From CAYQZD01 sp964421875 (lineage in GTDB: Bacteria; Electryoneota; Tariuqbacteria; Tariuqbacterales; Tariuqbacteraceae): a stretch of 64,000 bases of DNA. The position numbers and the translations under genes were made by a program. The notes under the pieces were generated by a model. It saw only the letters and a list, made by a program, of their open reading frames with translations, did not search any database and was not told where the DNA came from. Numbering within the stretch: the stretch's first letter is position 1; every line of letters begins with the position of its first letter. Positions 29,060 to 39,024 of this stretch are shown here, piece after piece. Location: positions 1 to 64,000 of the forward strand of contig CAYQZD010000001.1 in the NCBI GenBank assembly GCA_964421875.1, read 5' to 3'.

Positions 29060-29494
29060 ATGAAAAGAGATAAGGAAATTGTGAAAAGAACAATGAAAAT
29101 GGTTAAGAGCGATGAAACATCTCCGGAAATAACCCTAAGAAAAGAATTATGGAAAAAAGGCTTCAGATATAGAAAAAATGTTAAAAATATTATTGGAAAG
29201 CCGGATATAGCTAATAGAAAGTTGAAGATAGCTCTTTTTATAGATGGAGATTTTTGGCATGGAAACCAATATAAAACAAGAGGATTTAAAACCATTGAAG
29301 AACAGTTTTCCGATGTGTCAAACAAAGAATACTGGATAAAGAAAATACAAAGAAATATTGATAGAGATAATCTGGTAAATAACACGTTGAAAATGAAAGG
29401 ATGGACAGTCATAAGAGTGTGGGAAAGCGAAATAAAAAATGACTCGATTGGTTGCGCAGACAGGATTATAGAATTAATAAATAAAATCACTTAG
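29060..29494 (+). CDS. vsr: Very-short-patch repair endonuclease (Vsr)
   Basis: 144 residues. Vsr nicks beside T:G mismatches made when 5-methylcytosine deaminates. Visible motifs are TSPEITLRKELWKKGFRYRKN, GKPDI (Asp49, equivalent to the metal-binding Asp of E. coli Vsr) and LFIDGDFWHG (His67, equivalent to the catalytic His). It has an AAGGA ribosome site. It is first in a three-gene cassette, ending 7 bases before the methyltransferase gene. Base use is clearly AT-richer than the flanking hisC and asnS, suggesting transfer. Confidence 0.93.
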   Translation: MKRDKEIVKRTMKMVKSDETSPEITLRKELWKKGFRYRKNVKNIIGKPDIANRKLKIALFIDGDFWHGNQYKTRGFKTIEEQFSDVSNKEYWIKKIQRNIDRDNLVNNTLKMKGWTVIRVWESEIKNDSIGCADRIIELINKIT

Positions 29495-29501
29495 GTTGTT
29501 T

Positions 29502-30521
29502 ATGCGTAAAATCAATTACATTGACTTGTTTTGTGGGATAGGAGGATTTAGAATAGCAATGGAGCAAGCGGCGGAAGAATTGCTCTTAGACGCTAATTGC
29601 GTTTTTTCCTGCGATATTGATAAAGAAGCTCAAAGAGCTTATTATTATAACTTTAAAGAAATCCCACTCGGTGATATTAAAAATCATGATGAGAATAAGA
29701 TTCCCGAACATGATATATTATTTGCCGGTTTTCCTTGTCAACCCTTTAGTATTATTGGAAAGAGAAATGGATTCGAGGACACAAGAGGAACATTATTCTT
29801 CGATATTGCTCGAATTTTAGAAGCGAAACAGCCAAACGCTTTCATCTTAGAGAATGTTAAACTACTGGTTGGACATAACAAAGGAAGAACTTTCAAGAGG
29901 ATATTAGAAACACTAGATGATTTAGGATACTATATATCTTACAAAGTGTTAAACGCATTGAATTTTGGATTACCACAGAAGCGAGAAAGAGTGATTATAA
30001 TTGGTTCAAAAAGAAAAATAGATTATGTTTGGCCAAATAGAAAATATACTATGGCACCACTTGATGAAATTCTAGAAAAGAATATACCTCCTGAATATTA
30101 TGTGTCTGATTATATAAAAAATAAAAGGATGGCTATAGGCATTAAGACTGAACATAAATATACTATATGGCATGAAAACAAACAAGGGCATATCAGCGCT
30201 TATCCTTATTCCTGCGCGCTTAGAGCTGGGGCTTCATATAATTACTTATTGGTGAATGGAGAGCGAAGACTGACTCCTCGAGAAATGCTAAGACTTCAAG
30301 GTTTTCCTGACACATTTAAAATTGTCTGTAATTACTCACAAACACGCAAACAAGCTGGAAACGCAGTGCCTGTTCCAATGGTGAAAGCAGCGCTTAAGCA
30401 ACTGTTATTTGCATTGGATGAAGAAATCCAAATAGATAATAAATATGAGTTAAGGCACTATTATGAAAGCTCCCAAATTAAGAACCGCTCAGAAAGTAAA
30501 GCCACCTTTCAAGCAAAATAA
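29502..30521 (+). CDS. DNA (cytosine-5) methyltransferase, type II R-M
   Basis: 339 residues. Motif I is DLFCGIGGFR, motif IV PCQPFS with catalytic Cys79, motif VI ENVKLL, motif VIII QKRERVIIIG, then RLTPREMLRLQGFP and motif X AGNAVPVPM. The target-recognition region between motifs VIII and IX is about 90 residues, typical of a single-specificity enzyme; the recognised sequence cannot be read from it. ATG at 29502 is preferred to the TTG at 29496. Part of the AT-rich vsr cassette; its 3' end overlaps the next gene by 59 bases. Confidence 0.95.
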   Translation: MRKINYIDLFCGIGGFRIAMEQAAEELLLDANCVFSCDIDKEAQRAYYYNFKEIPLGDIKNHDENKIPEHDILFAGFPCQPFSIIGKRNGFEDTRGTLFFDIARILEAKQPNAFILENVKLLVGHNKGRTFKRILETLDDLGYYISYKVLNALNFGLPQKRERVIIIGSKRKIDYVWPNRKYTMAPLDEILEKNIPPEYYVSDYIKNKRMAIGIKTEHKYTIWHENKQGHISAYPYSCALRAGASYNYLLVNGERRLTPREMLRLQGFPDTFKIVCNYSQTRKQAGNAVPVPMVKAALKQLLFALDEEIQIDNKYELRHYYESSQIKNRSESKATFQAK

Positions 30522-31197
30522 TTTCCCAAGACAGGTTATAATAAACATAGCGAAAGACATTGTATATCACCTTGCCACAAAAGGTGAGCCTCGTTTAGAA
30601 GGACCTGATTGGGAAAAAATATTCGCTAACGCTATTGGAGCCGAATGGAAACCATCTAATGTTGGTTTGGATGACATTGTTCTGGGAAATTGCGCATGGG
30701 GCGCCAAAACTGTTAAAGCGAAACATCCTTCAAAGTCAGAGACTGTGCGTTTAATATCTGGGCGAAATTCTCCAGTATATTCTTACAATGGGAAAATAAG
30801 CGCGCATATTGAGCCAAATGGTTTAGGTGAAAAGGTTATTGGAATTTGGAACGCTAGAGTTGACAGTCTTTATAGTAAGTTCAAATTTTTAAGAACCGTT
30901 GTTTTAATAAAATCTTATGATTTATGCGAATTATGCGTTTTTGAATTTGAGACTGTTAGATATAATCCTTTAAAATATTCTTGGAGATGGAATGCCAGAA
31001 ATAATCTTGAAGGATTTGACTTAAACAATCGTCATATTTTTACATGGCAACCTCACGGCTCACAGTTCACTATAATTGAGACTGTTCCAGATAACAAAAC
31101 TGCTTTTACTATAAAGAATCCTGATACAATTAGTAAAGACAAGATATTACATGATCTCGGCTTTGACGAAAGCTGGGTGACAATTCTGAAACCGTAA
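30463..31197 (+). CDS. Putative type II restriction endonuclease of the cassette
   Basis: 244 residues, no named family recognised. It starts within the methyltransferase gene (59-base overlap, TAAGG ribosome site), the usual position for a cognate nuclease. A possible PD-(D/E)XK-like core is [20 protein letters not shown], an Asp followed by a strand ending AKTVK, but the second acidic residue of the motif is replaced by Ala, so this is not decisive. Codon and base use match the AT-rich vsr and methyltransferase genes. Inference: it cuts the unmethylated site of its partner. Confidence 0.6.
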   Translation: MKAPKLRTAQKVKPPFKQNNFPRQVIINIAKDIVYHLATKGEPRLEGPDWEKIFANAIGAEWKPSNVGLDDIVLGNCAWGAKTVKAKHPSKSETVRLISGRNSPVYSYNGKISAHIEPNGLGEKVIGIWNARVDSLYSKFKFLRTVVLIKSYDLCELCVFEFETVRYNPLKYSWRWNARNNLEGFDLNNRHIFTWQPHGSQFTIIETVPDNKTAFTIKNPDTISKDKILHDLGFDESWVTILKP

Positions 31198-31213
31198 TTT
31201 TTATAATATATTT

Positions 31214-32506
31214 ATGCCCCAAACCTACATCGAAGACATATCGACTAAAGAAGGCCAAACCGCCGAAATCCGCGGCTGGCTCTACAACGCCCGCTCCTCC
31301 GGCAAACTCCGCTTCCTGCTGGTCAGGGACGGCACCGGGCTCATACAGGCGGTGGTGTTCAAGGGGGATGTGTCCGAAGAAACCTTCGCCCTGGTGGATG
31401 ACCTCCCTCAGGAAAGCTCCATCATCGTCCGCGGAGACATCCGCGCCGACAAACGCGCCCCCGGCGGCTACGAAATGTCGGTCAAGGAAATCGAACTGGT
31501 GGGACACGCCGAAGAATACCCCATCACCCCCAAAGAGCACGGCGTCACCTTTTTGATGGACCGCCGCCACCTCTGGCTCAGGTCCGCTAAACAACACGCT
31601 ATCCTCCGCGTGCGCCATGAAATCATCGCCGCTATCCGCGATTTCCTCAACTACCGCGGCTTCACAATGCTGGACGCGCCCATCTTCACGCCCGCGGCTT
31701 GCGAAGGCACCACCACCCTCTTCCAGACCGATTACTTCAACGACAAAGCTTACCTGGCGCAGTCCGGGCAGCTTTATATGGAGGCGGGGGCGATGGCTTT
31801 CGGCAAAGTCTATTGCTTCGGTCCCACTTTCCGCGCCGAAAAGTCCAAAACCCGCAAGCACCTCACCGAATTCTGGATGGTGGAGCCGGAAGCGGCTTAT
31901 CTTGACCTGGATGGATTGATGGACCTGGAGGAGGATTTCATCTGTTACATCGTGGAACGGGCGCTGGAAAACCGCAAAGAGGAGCTGAACACGCTGGAGC
32001 GGGATTTATCCAGACTGGAAGCGATTAAAAAGCCTTTCCCCCGGCTCAGCTACGATGATGCCGCGAAAATGATGAACGAGGAGGGACATCAGTTCAAATA
32101 CGGAGAAGACTTAGGCGCGCCGGAAGAGAGCTTCCTCGGCGACCGCTTCGACCGTCCGGTGATGGTGCACCGCTGGCCCGCAGAAGTCAAGGCTTTCTAT
32201 ATGAAACGCGACTCGGAACGGCCGGAATTGTGCCTGGGAGTGGATATGATAGCGCCCGAAGGACACGGCGAAATCATTGGCGGCGGCCAGCGCGAAGACG
32301 ACCACGATACGCTGCTAAATTCGCTTAAACGGCACGACCTTCCCTTGGAAGCCTTCGATTGGTACCTCGATTTGAGGAAATACGGGACTGTCCCCCACTC
32401 CGGCTTCGGATTGGGCTTGGAAAGGACCGTAGGCTGGATAACCGGCGTCCATCACATTCGGGAATGTATCCCTTTCCCCAGGATGATCTACCGGCTCAAA
32501 CCGTAG
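31214..32506 (+). CDS. asnS: Asparaginyl-tRNA synthetase
   Basis: 430 residues, class IIb. It has the N-terminal OB-fold anticodon domain ([22 protein letters not shown]), the AsnRS-type active-site loop [13 protein letters not shown], motif 2 [21 protein letters not shown] and motif 3 [12 protein letters not shown]. The CEGTTTLF motif separates it from AspRS. The base composition returns to the G+C-rich host type only 17 bases after the R-M cassette. No clear ribosome site precedes the ATG. Confidence 0.95.
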   Translation: MPQTYIEDISTKEGQTAEIRGWLYNARSSGKLRFLLVRDGTGLIQAVVFKGDVSEETFALVDDLPQESSIIVRGDIRADKRAPGGYEMSVKEIELVGHAEEYPITPKEHGVTFLMDRRHLWLRSAKQHAILRVRHEIIAAIRDFLNYRGFTMLDAPIFTPAACEGTTTLFQTDYFNDKAYLAQSGQLYMEAGAMAFGKVYCFGPTFRAEKSKTRKHLTEFWMVEPEAAYLDLDGLMDLEEDFICYIVERALENRKEELNTLERDLSRLEAIKKPFPRLSYDDAAKMMNEEGHQFKYGEDLGAPEESFLGDRFDRPVMVHRWPAEVKAFYMKRDSERPELCLGVDMIAPEGHGEIIGGGQREDDHDTLLNSLKRHDLPLEAFDWYLDLRKYGTVPHSGFGLGLERTVGWITGVHHIRECIPFPRMIYRLKP

Positions 32507-32575
32507 CTGCCGAAAGATTTTCGTGCTGGAAATCACATTTTTTTAGTTAAATCTGCAATTCTCTACCGATTTTTC

Positions 32576-32604
32576 TTGACATTTACTTTCCAAATTGTTA
32601 TTTT
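32576..32604 (+). promoter_or_regulatory. Sigma-70-like promoter for the M23 gene
   Basis: TTGACA at 32576-32581, 17-base spacer, TATTTT at 32599-32604, about 97 bases before the GTG start. Confidence 0.65.
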
Positions 32605-32700
32605 GAGTCGTTAATTCACCGTTAGATTGTGATGCTTTCTGTTGAAGATACCAATCTTAAATCGATTATAAACTTATATTAGGAACAGGCAAAGGAGAGT

Positions 32701-33618
32701 GTGGCCCCGTTGAAGCGAAACCGTAGTTTCAGACTACTCTATATGCCGATAGGGGGCTCGGCAGTTAAAGAAATCCGTTTGTCCCGCGCCAAAGTCGTCC
32801 TCATCATCTCCACCTTCGCGCTTTCCCTCGTTGCTGTGGTGGCGGCGTTGACTACGCTCGCCCTCATCGCCATTCCCAATCATCAGCTTCAATCGCTCCA
32901 GAATGAGAATCAGCAACTCCTCTACCAGGTCGACACCTCATATCAGAAAGTCAAGACACTGGAAAAGGAACTGCAATCCCTCGCGGAGAACGATGAGCGC
33001 ATCAGACTGATGGTGGACCTCCCTTCCATCGACGAAGCGACCCGCTTAGCCGGTATCGGCGGGGCTCTCCCGGCGGCGGGAATCGACCCGGGGCAGGACC
33101 TGCAAGAATTTTTGAACCAACTTGAACGCCAGATAGAAGTCCAGAAAAACAGCTATCCCGAAATTATTCGGAAGTTCGAGGAAAACCTTGAACTGATGGC
33201 GCATACTCCCGCGGTCTGTCCCCTGGAAAATCCCAGGATTACTTCAAAATTTGGTTACCGGCGGGATCCCTTCACCGGAAGAATCAGCCCGCATCGCGGC
33301 ATCGACCTCGGCGCCCGGCGGGGAACGCCTATCAGAGCCACCGCTGATGGTGTGGTGATAACGGCAAAACGGATACCCAATTTGGGTAAGACCATTATCA
33401 TCGACCATGGCTTTGGCTATGAAACGGTCTATGGACATATGCAGAGTTACCGCATCAGCAAGGGTTCGCGGGTAAAACGAGGGCAGATTGTCGGCGCTGT
33501 AGGCAACACCGGACGCTCCACCGCGCCCCATCTCCATTATGAAGTCAGGGTTAATAAACAGCAGGTCGACCCCCTGGACTATATGTTCGAGGAGGCGCTG
33601 GCGAAGCACTTCAAGTAG
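32701..33618 (+). CDS. M23 (LytM-type) peptidoglycan endopeptidase, membrane anchored
   Basis: 305 residues. GTG start with AAAGGAGA site. A short cytoplasmic lead, one membrane helix (VVLIISTFALSLVAVVAALT), then a coiled coil (LQSLQNENQQLLYQV onward) and a C-terminal LytM domain with zinc and catalytic residues His198 and Asp202 in HRGIDLG and His277 and His279 in HLHYEV. All are present, so it should be an active cell-wall endopeptidase or divisome-type hydrolase. It is monocistronic between a good promoter and a good terminator. Confidence 0.92.
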   Translation: MAPLKRNRSFRLLYMPIGGSAVKEIRLSRAKVVLIISTFALSLVAVVAALTTLALIAIPNHQLQSLQNENQQLLYQVDTSYQKVKTLEKELQSLAENDERIRLMVDLPSIDEATRLAGIGGALPAAGIDPGQDLQEFLNQLERQIEVQKNSYPEIIRKFEENLELMAHTPAVCPLENPRITSKFGYRRDPFTGRISPHRGIDLGARRGTPIRATADGVVITAKRIPNLGKTIIIDHGFGYETVYGHMQSYRISKGSRVKRGQIVGAVGNTGRSTAPHLHYEVRVNKQQVDPLDYMFEEALAKHFK

Positions 33619-33642
33619 AATGATTCATTGGATATAGAATAG

Positions 33643-33676
33643 AAAAGGTTCCCATTACGGGAACCTTTTTTTGTTT
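33643..33676 (+). terminator. Rho-independent terminator after the M23 gene
   Basis: An 11-base-pair stem AAAAGGTTCCC/GGGAACCTTTT with loop ATTAC, followed by TTTG and TTTT. Confidence 0.85.
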
Positions 33677-33705
33677 TATACCGATTCTTGAAAATAATTT
33701 CCGAT

Positions 33706-33734
33706 GTAGGGGGCGAACGGCCGTTCGCCCCTAC
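33706..33734. repeat. Superfamily B palindrome, gcgaacggccgttcgc core
   Basis: GTAGGGGGCGAACGG followed by CCGTTCGCCCCTAC. Confidence 0.75.
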
Positions 33735-33774
33735 TAAAACATAGGATAACCTTTCTTAGAATCAGTAAATATCG

Positions 33775-33858
33775 TGTCGCAGAGTCCCCGCACTCTGCGA
33801 CCGGAAATTGGGAAGTAATACTGCAGACTGCGGACGGACTGCGGAGAGTTTGCAGCAT
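33775..33858. repeat. Family A palindrome plus related ctgcagactgcgg element
   Basis: A family A copy lies at 33775-33802 (arms TGTCGCAGAG/CTCTGCGACC). A diverged ctgcagactgcggacgg / agtttgcag element lies at 33817-33858. Confidence 0.65.
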
Positions 33859-33890
33859 AAAAGAAAATCGCCTCCCCCGCTAATTCATTC

Positions 33891-36800
33891 TTAACCACCC
33901 CCGATTTCCTGCAGTTTCACCGGAGTAAGCGGGCTGCACCCGATAGCCTCTATCGCCCCTAAAGCCGCCTCCGCAGCGGATAATGTGGTGATTAGCGGCA
34001 GTCCCATCCGGTAAGCGGTCTCACCCACTATCCGCTCATCGTAATACGATTCCTCCCCTAAAGGCGTGTTTATCAGCAATTCTATTTTCCCGTTCTTCAT
34101 CAAATCCACCACGTTGGGCCGCCCCTCGTTCACCTTGAAAACGAAGCCGGCTTTCACGCCCTGGCTGGTGAGGAATTCCTGAGTCCTCCTGGTGGCAGTC
34201 AGGCTGAATCCCAGCTTTATCAATCCTCGTGCCAGAGGCAGCATTCGCTCCTTGTCCCGCTGATTTACGGAGATGAAAACGTTACCGCCGGTCGGCAGAT
34301 AGGTCCCTGCGGCGTAGAGCGCCTTGGAATAAGCGGCGCTGAAGGTGTCGGCAATCCCCATCACCTCCCCCGTGGAACGCATCTCCGGACCTAAGAAGGG
34401 ATTTATCCCTTCGAACCGGCTGAAGGGAAACACCGCCTCTTTGACCGCGTAGCGTTCCGACGATAGGTTTTCCTGAATCCCCTGCTCCTTCAAGGAGCGC
34501 CCGATGATGCAACGCACCGCGACCTTGGTCCAATCCACCCCGGTGGCTTTGGACACAAAGGGGATGGTGCGGGAAGCCCGGGGATTCACCTCCAAGACAT
34601 ACATCTGATTGTCCCGGAAAGCGAACTGCACATTCATCAATCCGATTACATTCAAAGACTCCCCCAGCTTGCGGGTGATTTCCGCCATCCGCTCCCGCTG
34701 CTTTCCGCTGAGTATAAACGGAGGCAGCACGCAGGCGCTGTCGCCGCTGTGGACTCCAGCCTCCTCGATGTGCTGCATCATCCCGCAGATAATGGTCTCC
34801 TTCCCGTCCGAGACGGCGTCCACATCGAACTCGAAGGCGTCTTCGATATATCTGTCAATCAGCACCGGATGCTCCGGCGTGACTTCCCCCGCCGATTCCC
34901 GCAGGTATTGCCGTAATCCTTCCCGGTTATACACAATCTCCATCCCACGCCCCCCCAGCACGAAGCTGGGACGAACTAAAACCGGATAATCCACATCCTC
35001 CGCGATGTCCCCCGCTTCGTTATAGTTCTTGGCGATGCCGTAAGCGGGATGGGGGATATTATGAGCGCGCATCAGCGTTCCGAACTTCTCTCTATCCTCA
35101 GCGTCGGCGATACGCTGAGGATTCGTCCCTAAAACCTTGACCCCGTACCGTTCCAGCGCTTGAGCCACCTTCAACGGAGTCTGCCCCCCGAATTGAACCA
35201 ATACTCCGTCCGGCTTCTCCCGAATACATATTTCAAGCACATCTTCCAGTGTGATGGGCTCAAAGTAGAGCCGGCTGGAAACGTCGAAGTCGGTGGAAAC
35301 GGTTTCCGGGTTACAGTTGACCATAACGCTGGTATAACCCTCCTCCCGCAACGCCAATGAAGCCTGGACACAGCAGTAATCGAACTCAATCCCCTGCCCG
35401 ATGCGGTTAGGACCACTGCCGAGGATGATTATCCGGGGACTTTCCCCCGGCGAGACTTCGCTTTCGTCACATTCATAGGTGGAGTAATAATAGGGAGTAT
35501 AAGCTTCAAACTCCCCGGCGCAAGTGTCCACCGCGAAATACGCGGGGCGGATGTAGTGGACTTCCCGTAAACGGCGGATAGTGTCCTCGTCGCTGTTGAA
35601 AATATGCGCCAGCTGCAGGTCGGAAAAGCCGTCCCGCTTCGCCCGCCGGATGATTTCCGGGCTGATTTCCCGCCTCAGAGTGGTTAAATCCCCAGCTCCT
35701 CGAGGCGCCGCCGCTCGCAGGCGCTTCTCCGTCTCCACTATCGACGCTATCTGTTCCAGAAACCAGGGATCGATGTGGGTGACTTTAAGAATCTCCTCCA
35801 CGATCATTCCCAACTTCAGAGCGTGCCTGATGTAGAAAATATTCTCCGGCTTCGGCGTCGCTAATTTGCGGCGCACTACTTCCCGCCATTCACTCAGCAG
35901 GTGCGGCTCGACGAGGTCCGATGCGATTACATCCCGGCCGTCGGCGCCTAATCCCGCCCGCCCCTGTTCCAGACTCCGCAGCGCCTTCTGCAGCGCTTCG
36001 GGGAAAGTCCGTCCCAAAGCCATCACCTCTCCCACGGATTTCATCTGGCTCCCCAGCGACTGTTTCACCGTGGGAAATTTATCGAAAGCCCAGCGGGGAA
36101 TCTTCACCACCACATAATCCAGCGCCGGTTCGAAACAAGCGGGAGTTTTCCGCGTTATGACATTGGGAATCTCATCCAAGCGGTAACCCACCGCCAGTTT
36201 AGCGGCGATGCGGGCGATGGGAAATCCTGTGGCTTTGGAAGCCAACGCGGAAGACCTACTCACCCGCGGATTCATCTCAATCACCACCATCCGCCCGCTC
36301 TCAGGATTAACCGCAAACTGGATATTGCTGCCTCCGGTATCCACCCCAACAGCCCGGATGATGGCGAAAGCCGCGTCCCGCATCCGCTGATACTCCTTGT
36401 CGGTCAAGGTCTGCTGCGGGGCGACCGTGATGGAATCACCGGTGTGAATCCCCAGCGGGTCGAAATTCTCGATGGAACATATGACGGCGCATTGGTCGGC
36501 GCAGTCCCGCATCACCTCCAGCTCGAACTCCTTCCAGCCCATCAAAGCCTCCTCCACTAAAACTTCCCCCACCGGACTCCGGGACAAACCCCAGCGCACC
36601 CGCTCCTCGAACTCCTCCTTGTTGAAAACCACCGCGCCTCCCACACCGCCCAGGGTAAAGGAGGGGCGGATAATCACCGGCAGTCCGGTTCTATTCAACA
36701 CCGCCTCCGCTTCCGCTAAAGATTTGGCGAACCCCCCTACGGGAATGTCGAGCCCGATATTCCCCATTGTCCGGTGAAATTCCCGACGGTCCTCCGCTAA

Positions 36801-37172
36801 TTTTATCGCCCGCGCCGAAGCCCCCAACAAGCGGACATCGTATCGTTCCAAAACTCCGTCAGCCTCTAAAGCCATCGCCAAATTTAACCCGGTCTGCCCC
36901 CCCATAGTGGGGAGGATAGAGTCCGGTCTTTCGCGCGCTATCACCCGCTCCACCATATCCGGTTCCAGCGCCTCTATATAGGTGGCGTCCGCCAGCGAGG
37001 GATCGGTCATAATCGTGGCGGGATTGCTGTTCACCAAGATTACCCGCAAGCCCTCCTCCTTCAGCGACCGCACCGCCTGCGTGCCGGAATAATCGAACTC
37101 ACAAGCCTGACCGATGACAATAGGCCCGCTGCCCAGCACCAATATCGACTTTATCTCATTATTCCTCGGCAT
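33891..37172 (-). CDS. carB: Carbamoyl-phosphate synthase large subunit
   Basis: Makes carbamoyl phosphate for pyrimidines and arginine. 1093 residues, normal length. Two ATP-grasp halves start with [22 protein letters not shown] and [18 protein letters not shown]; each has the glycine-rich loop ([16 protein letters not shown]) and the metal-binding [12 protein letters not shown] / [12 protein letters not shown]. The C-terminal MGS-like allosteric domain is present ([12 protein letters not shown] onward, [15 protein letters not shown]). It starts 14 bases inside carA, indicating translational coupling. Confidence 0.97.
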   Translation of the reverse strand: MPRNNEIKSILVLGSGPIVIGQACEFDYSGTQAVRSLKEEGLRVILVNSNPATIMTDPSLADATYIEALEPDMVERVIARERPDSILPTMGGQTGLNLAMALEADGVLERYDVRLLGASARAIKLAEDRREFHRTMGNIGLDIPVGGFAKSLAEAEAVLNRTGLPVIIRPSFTLGGVGGAVVFNKEEFEERVRWGLSRSPVGEVLVEEALMGWKEFELEVMRDCADQCAVICSIENFDPLGIHTGDSITVAPQQTLTDKEYQRMRDAAFAIIRAVGVDTGGSNIQFAVNPESGRMVVIEMNPRVSRSSALASKATGFPIARIAAKLAVGYRLDEIPNVITRKTPACFEPALDYVVVKIPRWAFDKFPTVKQSLGSQMKSVGEVMALGRTFPEALQKALRSLEQGRAGLGADGRDVIASDLVEPHLLSEWREVVRRKLATPKPENIFYIRHALKLGMIVEEILKVTHIDPWFLEQIASIVETEKRLRAAAPRGAGDLTTLRREISPEIIRRAKRDGFSDLQLAHIFNSDEDTIRRLREVHYIRPAYFAVDTCAGEFEAYTPYYYSTYECDESEVSPGESPRIIILGSGPNRIGQGIEFDYCCVQASLALREEGYTSVMVNCNPETVSTDFDVSSRLYFEPITLEDVLEICIREKPDGVLVQFGGQTPLKVAQALERYGVKVLGTNPQRIADAEDREKFGTLMRAHNIPHPAYGIAKNYNEAGDIAEDVDYPVLVRPSFVLGGRGMEIVYNREGLRQYLRESAGEVTPEHPVLIDRYIEDAFEFDVDAVSDGKETIICGMMQHIEEAGVHSGDSACVLPPFILSGKQRERMAEITRKLGESLNVIGLMNVQFAFRDNQMYVLEVNPRASRTIPFVSKATGVDWTKVAVRCIIGRSLKEQGIQENLSSERYAVKEAVFPFSRFEGINPFLGPEMRSTGEVMGIADTFSAAYSKALYAAGTYLPTGGNVFISVNQRDKERMLPLARGLIKLGFSLTATRRTQEFLTSQGVKAGFVFKVNEGRPNVVDLMKNGKIELLINTPLGEESYYDERIVGETAYRMGLPLITTLSAAEAALGAIEAIGCSPLTPVKLQEIGGG

Positions 37173-38295
37173 TTCGCATCTCCCGGATGAAGCGGTCGAA
37201 GTAATTCAAACTGTCGTGAGGTCCGGGGCTGGCTTCTGGATGGTACTGCAGAGAAAACACCGGTAATTCCCTGTGCTCCAGCCCCTCGACCGTCCCGTCA
37301 TTGAGGTTGATATGTGTTACACGCCACTCTCCGTCCCCGCTTTGAGGGCGCACCGCAAAACCGTGATTCTGGCTGGTGATTTCGATAACTCCGTCGCTTT
37401 CCCGCCGCACCGGATGGTTCGACCCCCGGTGCCCGAAGGGCAGCTTGAAGGTCTCCAATCCCGCCGCTATCGACAGCAGTTGATGCCCCAGACAGATACC
37501 GAAAACCGGCAGTCTGCCCAGCAGATGTCTGATAGTATCCACCGCGTAAGAAACCGCCGCCGGATCGCCGGGACCGTTGGACAGCAAAACGCCGTTATGC
37601 CCGCCGTCAATAATAACCTCAGCGAAAGTACCCGCCGGATAAACGGTCACCCTGCAGCCCCGCAAAGCAAGTTCCCGCAAAATATTGCGCTTCACCCCGA
37701 AATCGAGCGCCGCCACCCTCAATCCCTCACCGGTGGAAAGCGGCGCGCTCCAGCGGTTGTCAAGCGTCGATGCGTCGATATCGTACGGGGATGCGCAGGT
37801 CACTTCCGAGGCCAAATCAGCGCCAACCATACTCGGCTGCTCCCGCACCATCTTTAAAGCTGCATCGCGGGGAGTATCCGTGGAAAACAGTCCGGCGCGC
37901 ATCGCTCCCCGGTCCCGCAGATGGAGCGTTATCGCCCGAGTATTGGCGCAGGCGAGGACCGGAATGTCGTTCTGCTTCAGAAAGTCCGCCAATCCCCTTT
38001 CCGCCCGCCAGTTACTGAAGCGGAACGACAGACTACGGATAACGGTTCCGGCCACATAGACTTTGTCAGACTCGTTGTCCTCGCAGTTCACACCGACGTT
38101 CCCGATGTGGGAAGCGGTGAACACCATAATCTGCCGATGGTATGAAGGATCGGTGAGGATTTCCTGGTAGCCGCTGTGGGAAGTGTTGAACACCCCTTCT
38201 CCAAACACCGGAACGGAGTTCAACAGCGCTTCGCCAGGAAAAAACGCCCCGTCCTCGAATAAAAGATACCCGCTTTTGTTTGTCCCTGCTGACAT
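37159..38295 (-). CDS. carA: Carbamoyl-phosphate synthase small subunit
   Basis: Glutamine amidotransferase half of carbamoyl-phosphate synthase. 378 residues: an N-terminal CPSase_sm domain ([31 protein letters not shown]), then a class I amidotransferase with nucleophile Cys268 in VFGICLGHQ and His/Glu in [11 protein letters not shown]. The start is ATG at 38295 with a weak AAGGA-type site. It is first in the carAB operon; no regulator gene or attenuator was recognised upstream. Confidence 0.96.
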   Translation of the reverse strand: MSAGTNKSGYLLFEDGAFFPGEALLNSVPVFGEGVFNTSHSGYQEILTDPSYHRQIMVFTASHIGNVGVNCEDNESDKVYVAGTVIRSLSFRFSNWRAERGLADFLKQNDIPVLACANTRAITLHLRDRGAMRAGLFSTDTPRDAALKMVREQPSMVGADLASEVTCASPYDIDASTLDNRWSAPLSTGEGLRVAALDFGVKRNILRELALRGCRVTVYPAGTFAEVIIDGGHNGVLLSNGPGDPAAVSYAVDTIRHLLGRLPVFGICLGHQLLSIAAGLETFKLPFGHRGSNHPVRRESDGVIEITSQNHGFAVRPQSGDGEWRVTHINLNDGTVEGLEHRELPVFSLQYHPEASPGPHDSLNYFDRFIREMRNAEE

Positions 38296-38566
38296 AAATC
38301 AAGTATTGTCCTTTACCACATATTATCGAGAGTACCAATAAATGAGAGGGTCATTTCGCCGCAGCCGGAATCTCTCATGAAAAAAAAGACACTTTGCTAA
38401 AAAATATCATTAAATCGTTCAAAATCCCAAAATTCTTAACAATATAACCACAATCCGGAAATAGTCAAATTATAAGGCGGGGGATTCAGCAGCACCGACT
38501 TGAAATACTGCGGTTCTAATGATGGCTCATATCGGCGGGATAAGTACAGCGCGGTAAGTGTCATAG
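38296..38566. other. Gap between carA and the tRNA promoter, no gene
   Basis: Contains one family C copy near 38350 (gtcatttcgccgcagccgga) and otherwise AT-rich unique sequence. It must hold the carAB promoter on the minus strand, but no convincing -35/-10 pair was found. Confidence 0.5.
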
Positions 38567-38595
38567 TTGATAATATGGATAAAATGTCCTATATT
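38567..38595 (+). promoter_or_regulatory. Promoter for tRNA-Arg
   Basis: TTGATA at 38567-38572, 17-base spacer, TATATT at 38590-38595, ending 90 bases upstream of the tRNA. Confidence 0.65.
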
Positions 38596-38684
38596 TTATA
38601 CAATTCGAGAGATTTATAAATTAATTTGAACAAAAGACTCCCGGCATTACTGAAGTAATTCGTCGGCATCCAAACAAAAATCCC

Positions 38685-38758
38685 GCCCCTGTAGCTCAGT
38701 AGGATAGAGCAGCGGTTTCCTAAACCGCGTGTCGGACGTTCGAATCGTCTCAGGGGCA
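38685..38758 (+). tRNA. tRNA-Arg (anticodon CCU)
   Basis: Complete cloverleaf of 74 bases: acceptor GCCCCTG/CAGGGGC, D stem GCTC/GAGC, anticodon stem GCGGT/ACCGC with loop TTCCTAA (anticodon CCT at 38719-38721), and T stem GGACG/CGTCT with loop TTCGAAT. The discriminator is A. The 3' CCA is not encoded (A is followed by CAC), so it must be added. Confidence 0.95.
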
Positions 38759-38769
38759 CACACTATGAC

Positions 38770-38796
38770 AAGCCCGCGTATGATTCGCGGGCTTTC
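38770..38796 (+). terminator. Terminator after tRNA-Arg
   Basis: Stem AAGCCCGCG/CGCGGGCTT with a 7-base loop and a short T run. Confidence 0.75.
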
Positions 38797-39024
38797 CCTC
38801 TCATATAATGTATATCCGGTGTGCTGAAATAATGTAAGAAAATCAAGATGAAAACTGAGATTGTGAAAAATTTTCTTAAAATTATTGATTTTTAGCAAAT
38901 GTATCTTTACATTATATACTTAAATTACTATTGAATCGCCGGCTTTCTCACATTATTCTTCAATGCCTGCGGTTCTCCCTGAAAACTCGCAACCGGCATC
39001 CGCCAATTTGGGAGCATAACTTCC

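Noticed and set aside
33643..33676. Possible riboswitch or attenuator upstream of carB
   Set aside because: The hairpin is on the downstream side of carAB and directly follows the M23 gene with a T-run; it is that gene's terminator.
38647..38898. 83-codon minus-strand frame with an RTSDTRFRKPLLYPTEL stretch
   Set aside because: It is the antisense translation of tRNA-Arg(CCU), a well-known false protein in annotations.
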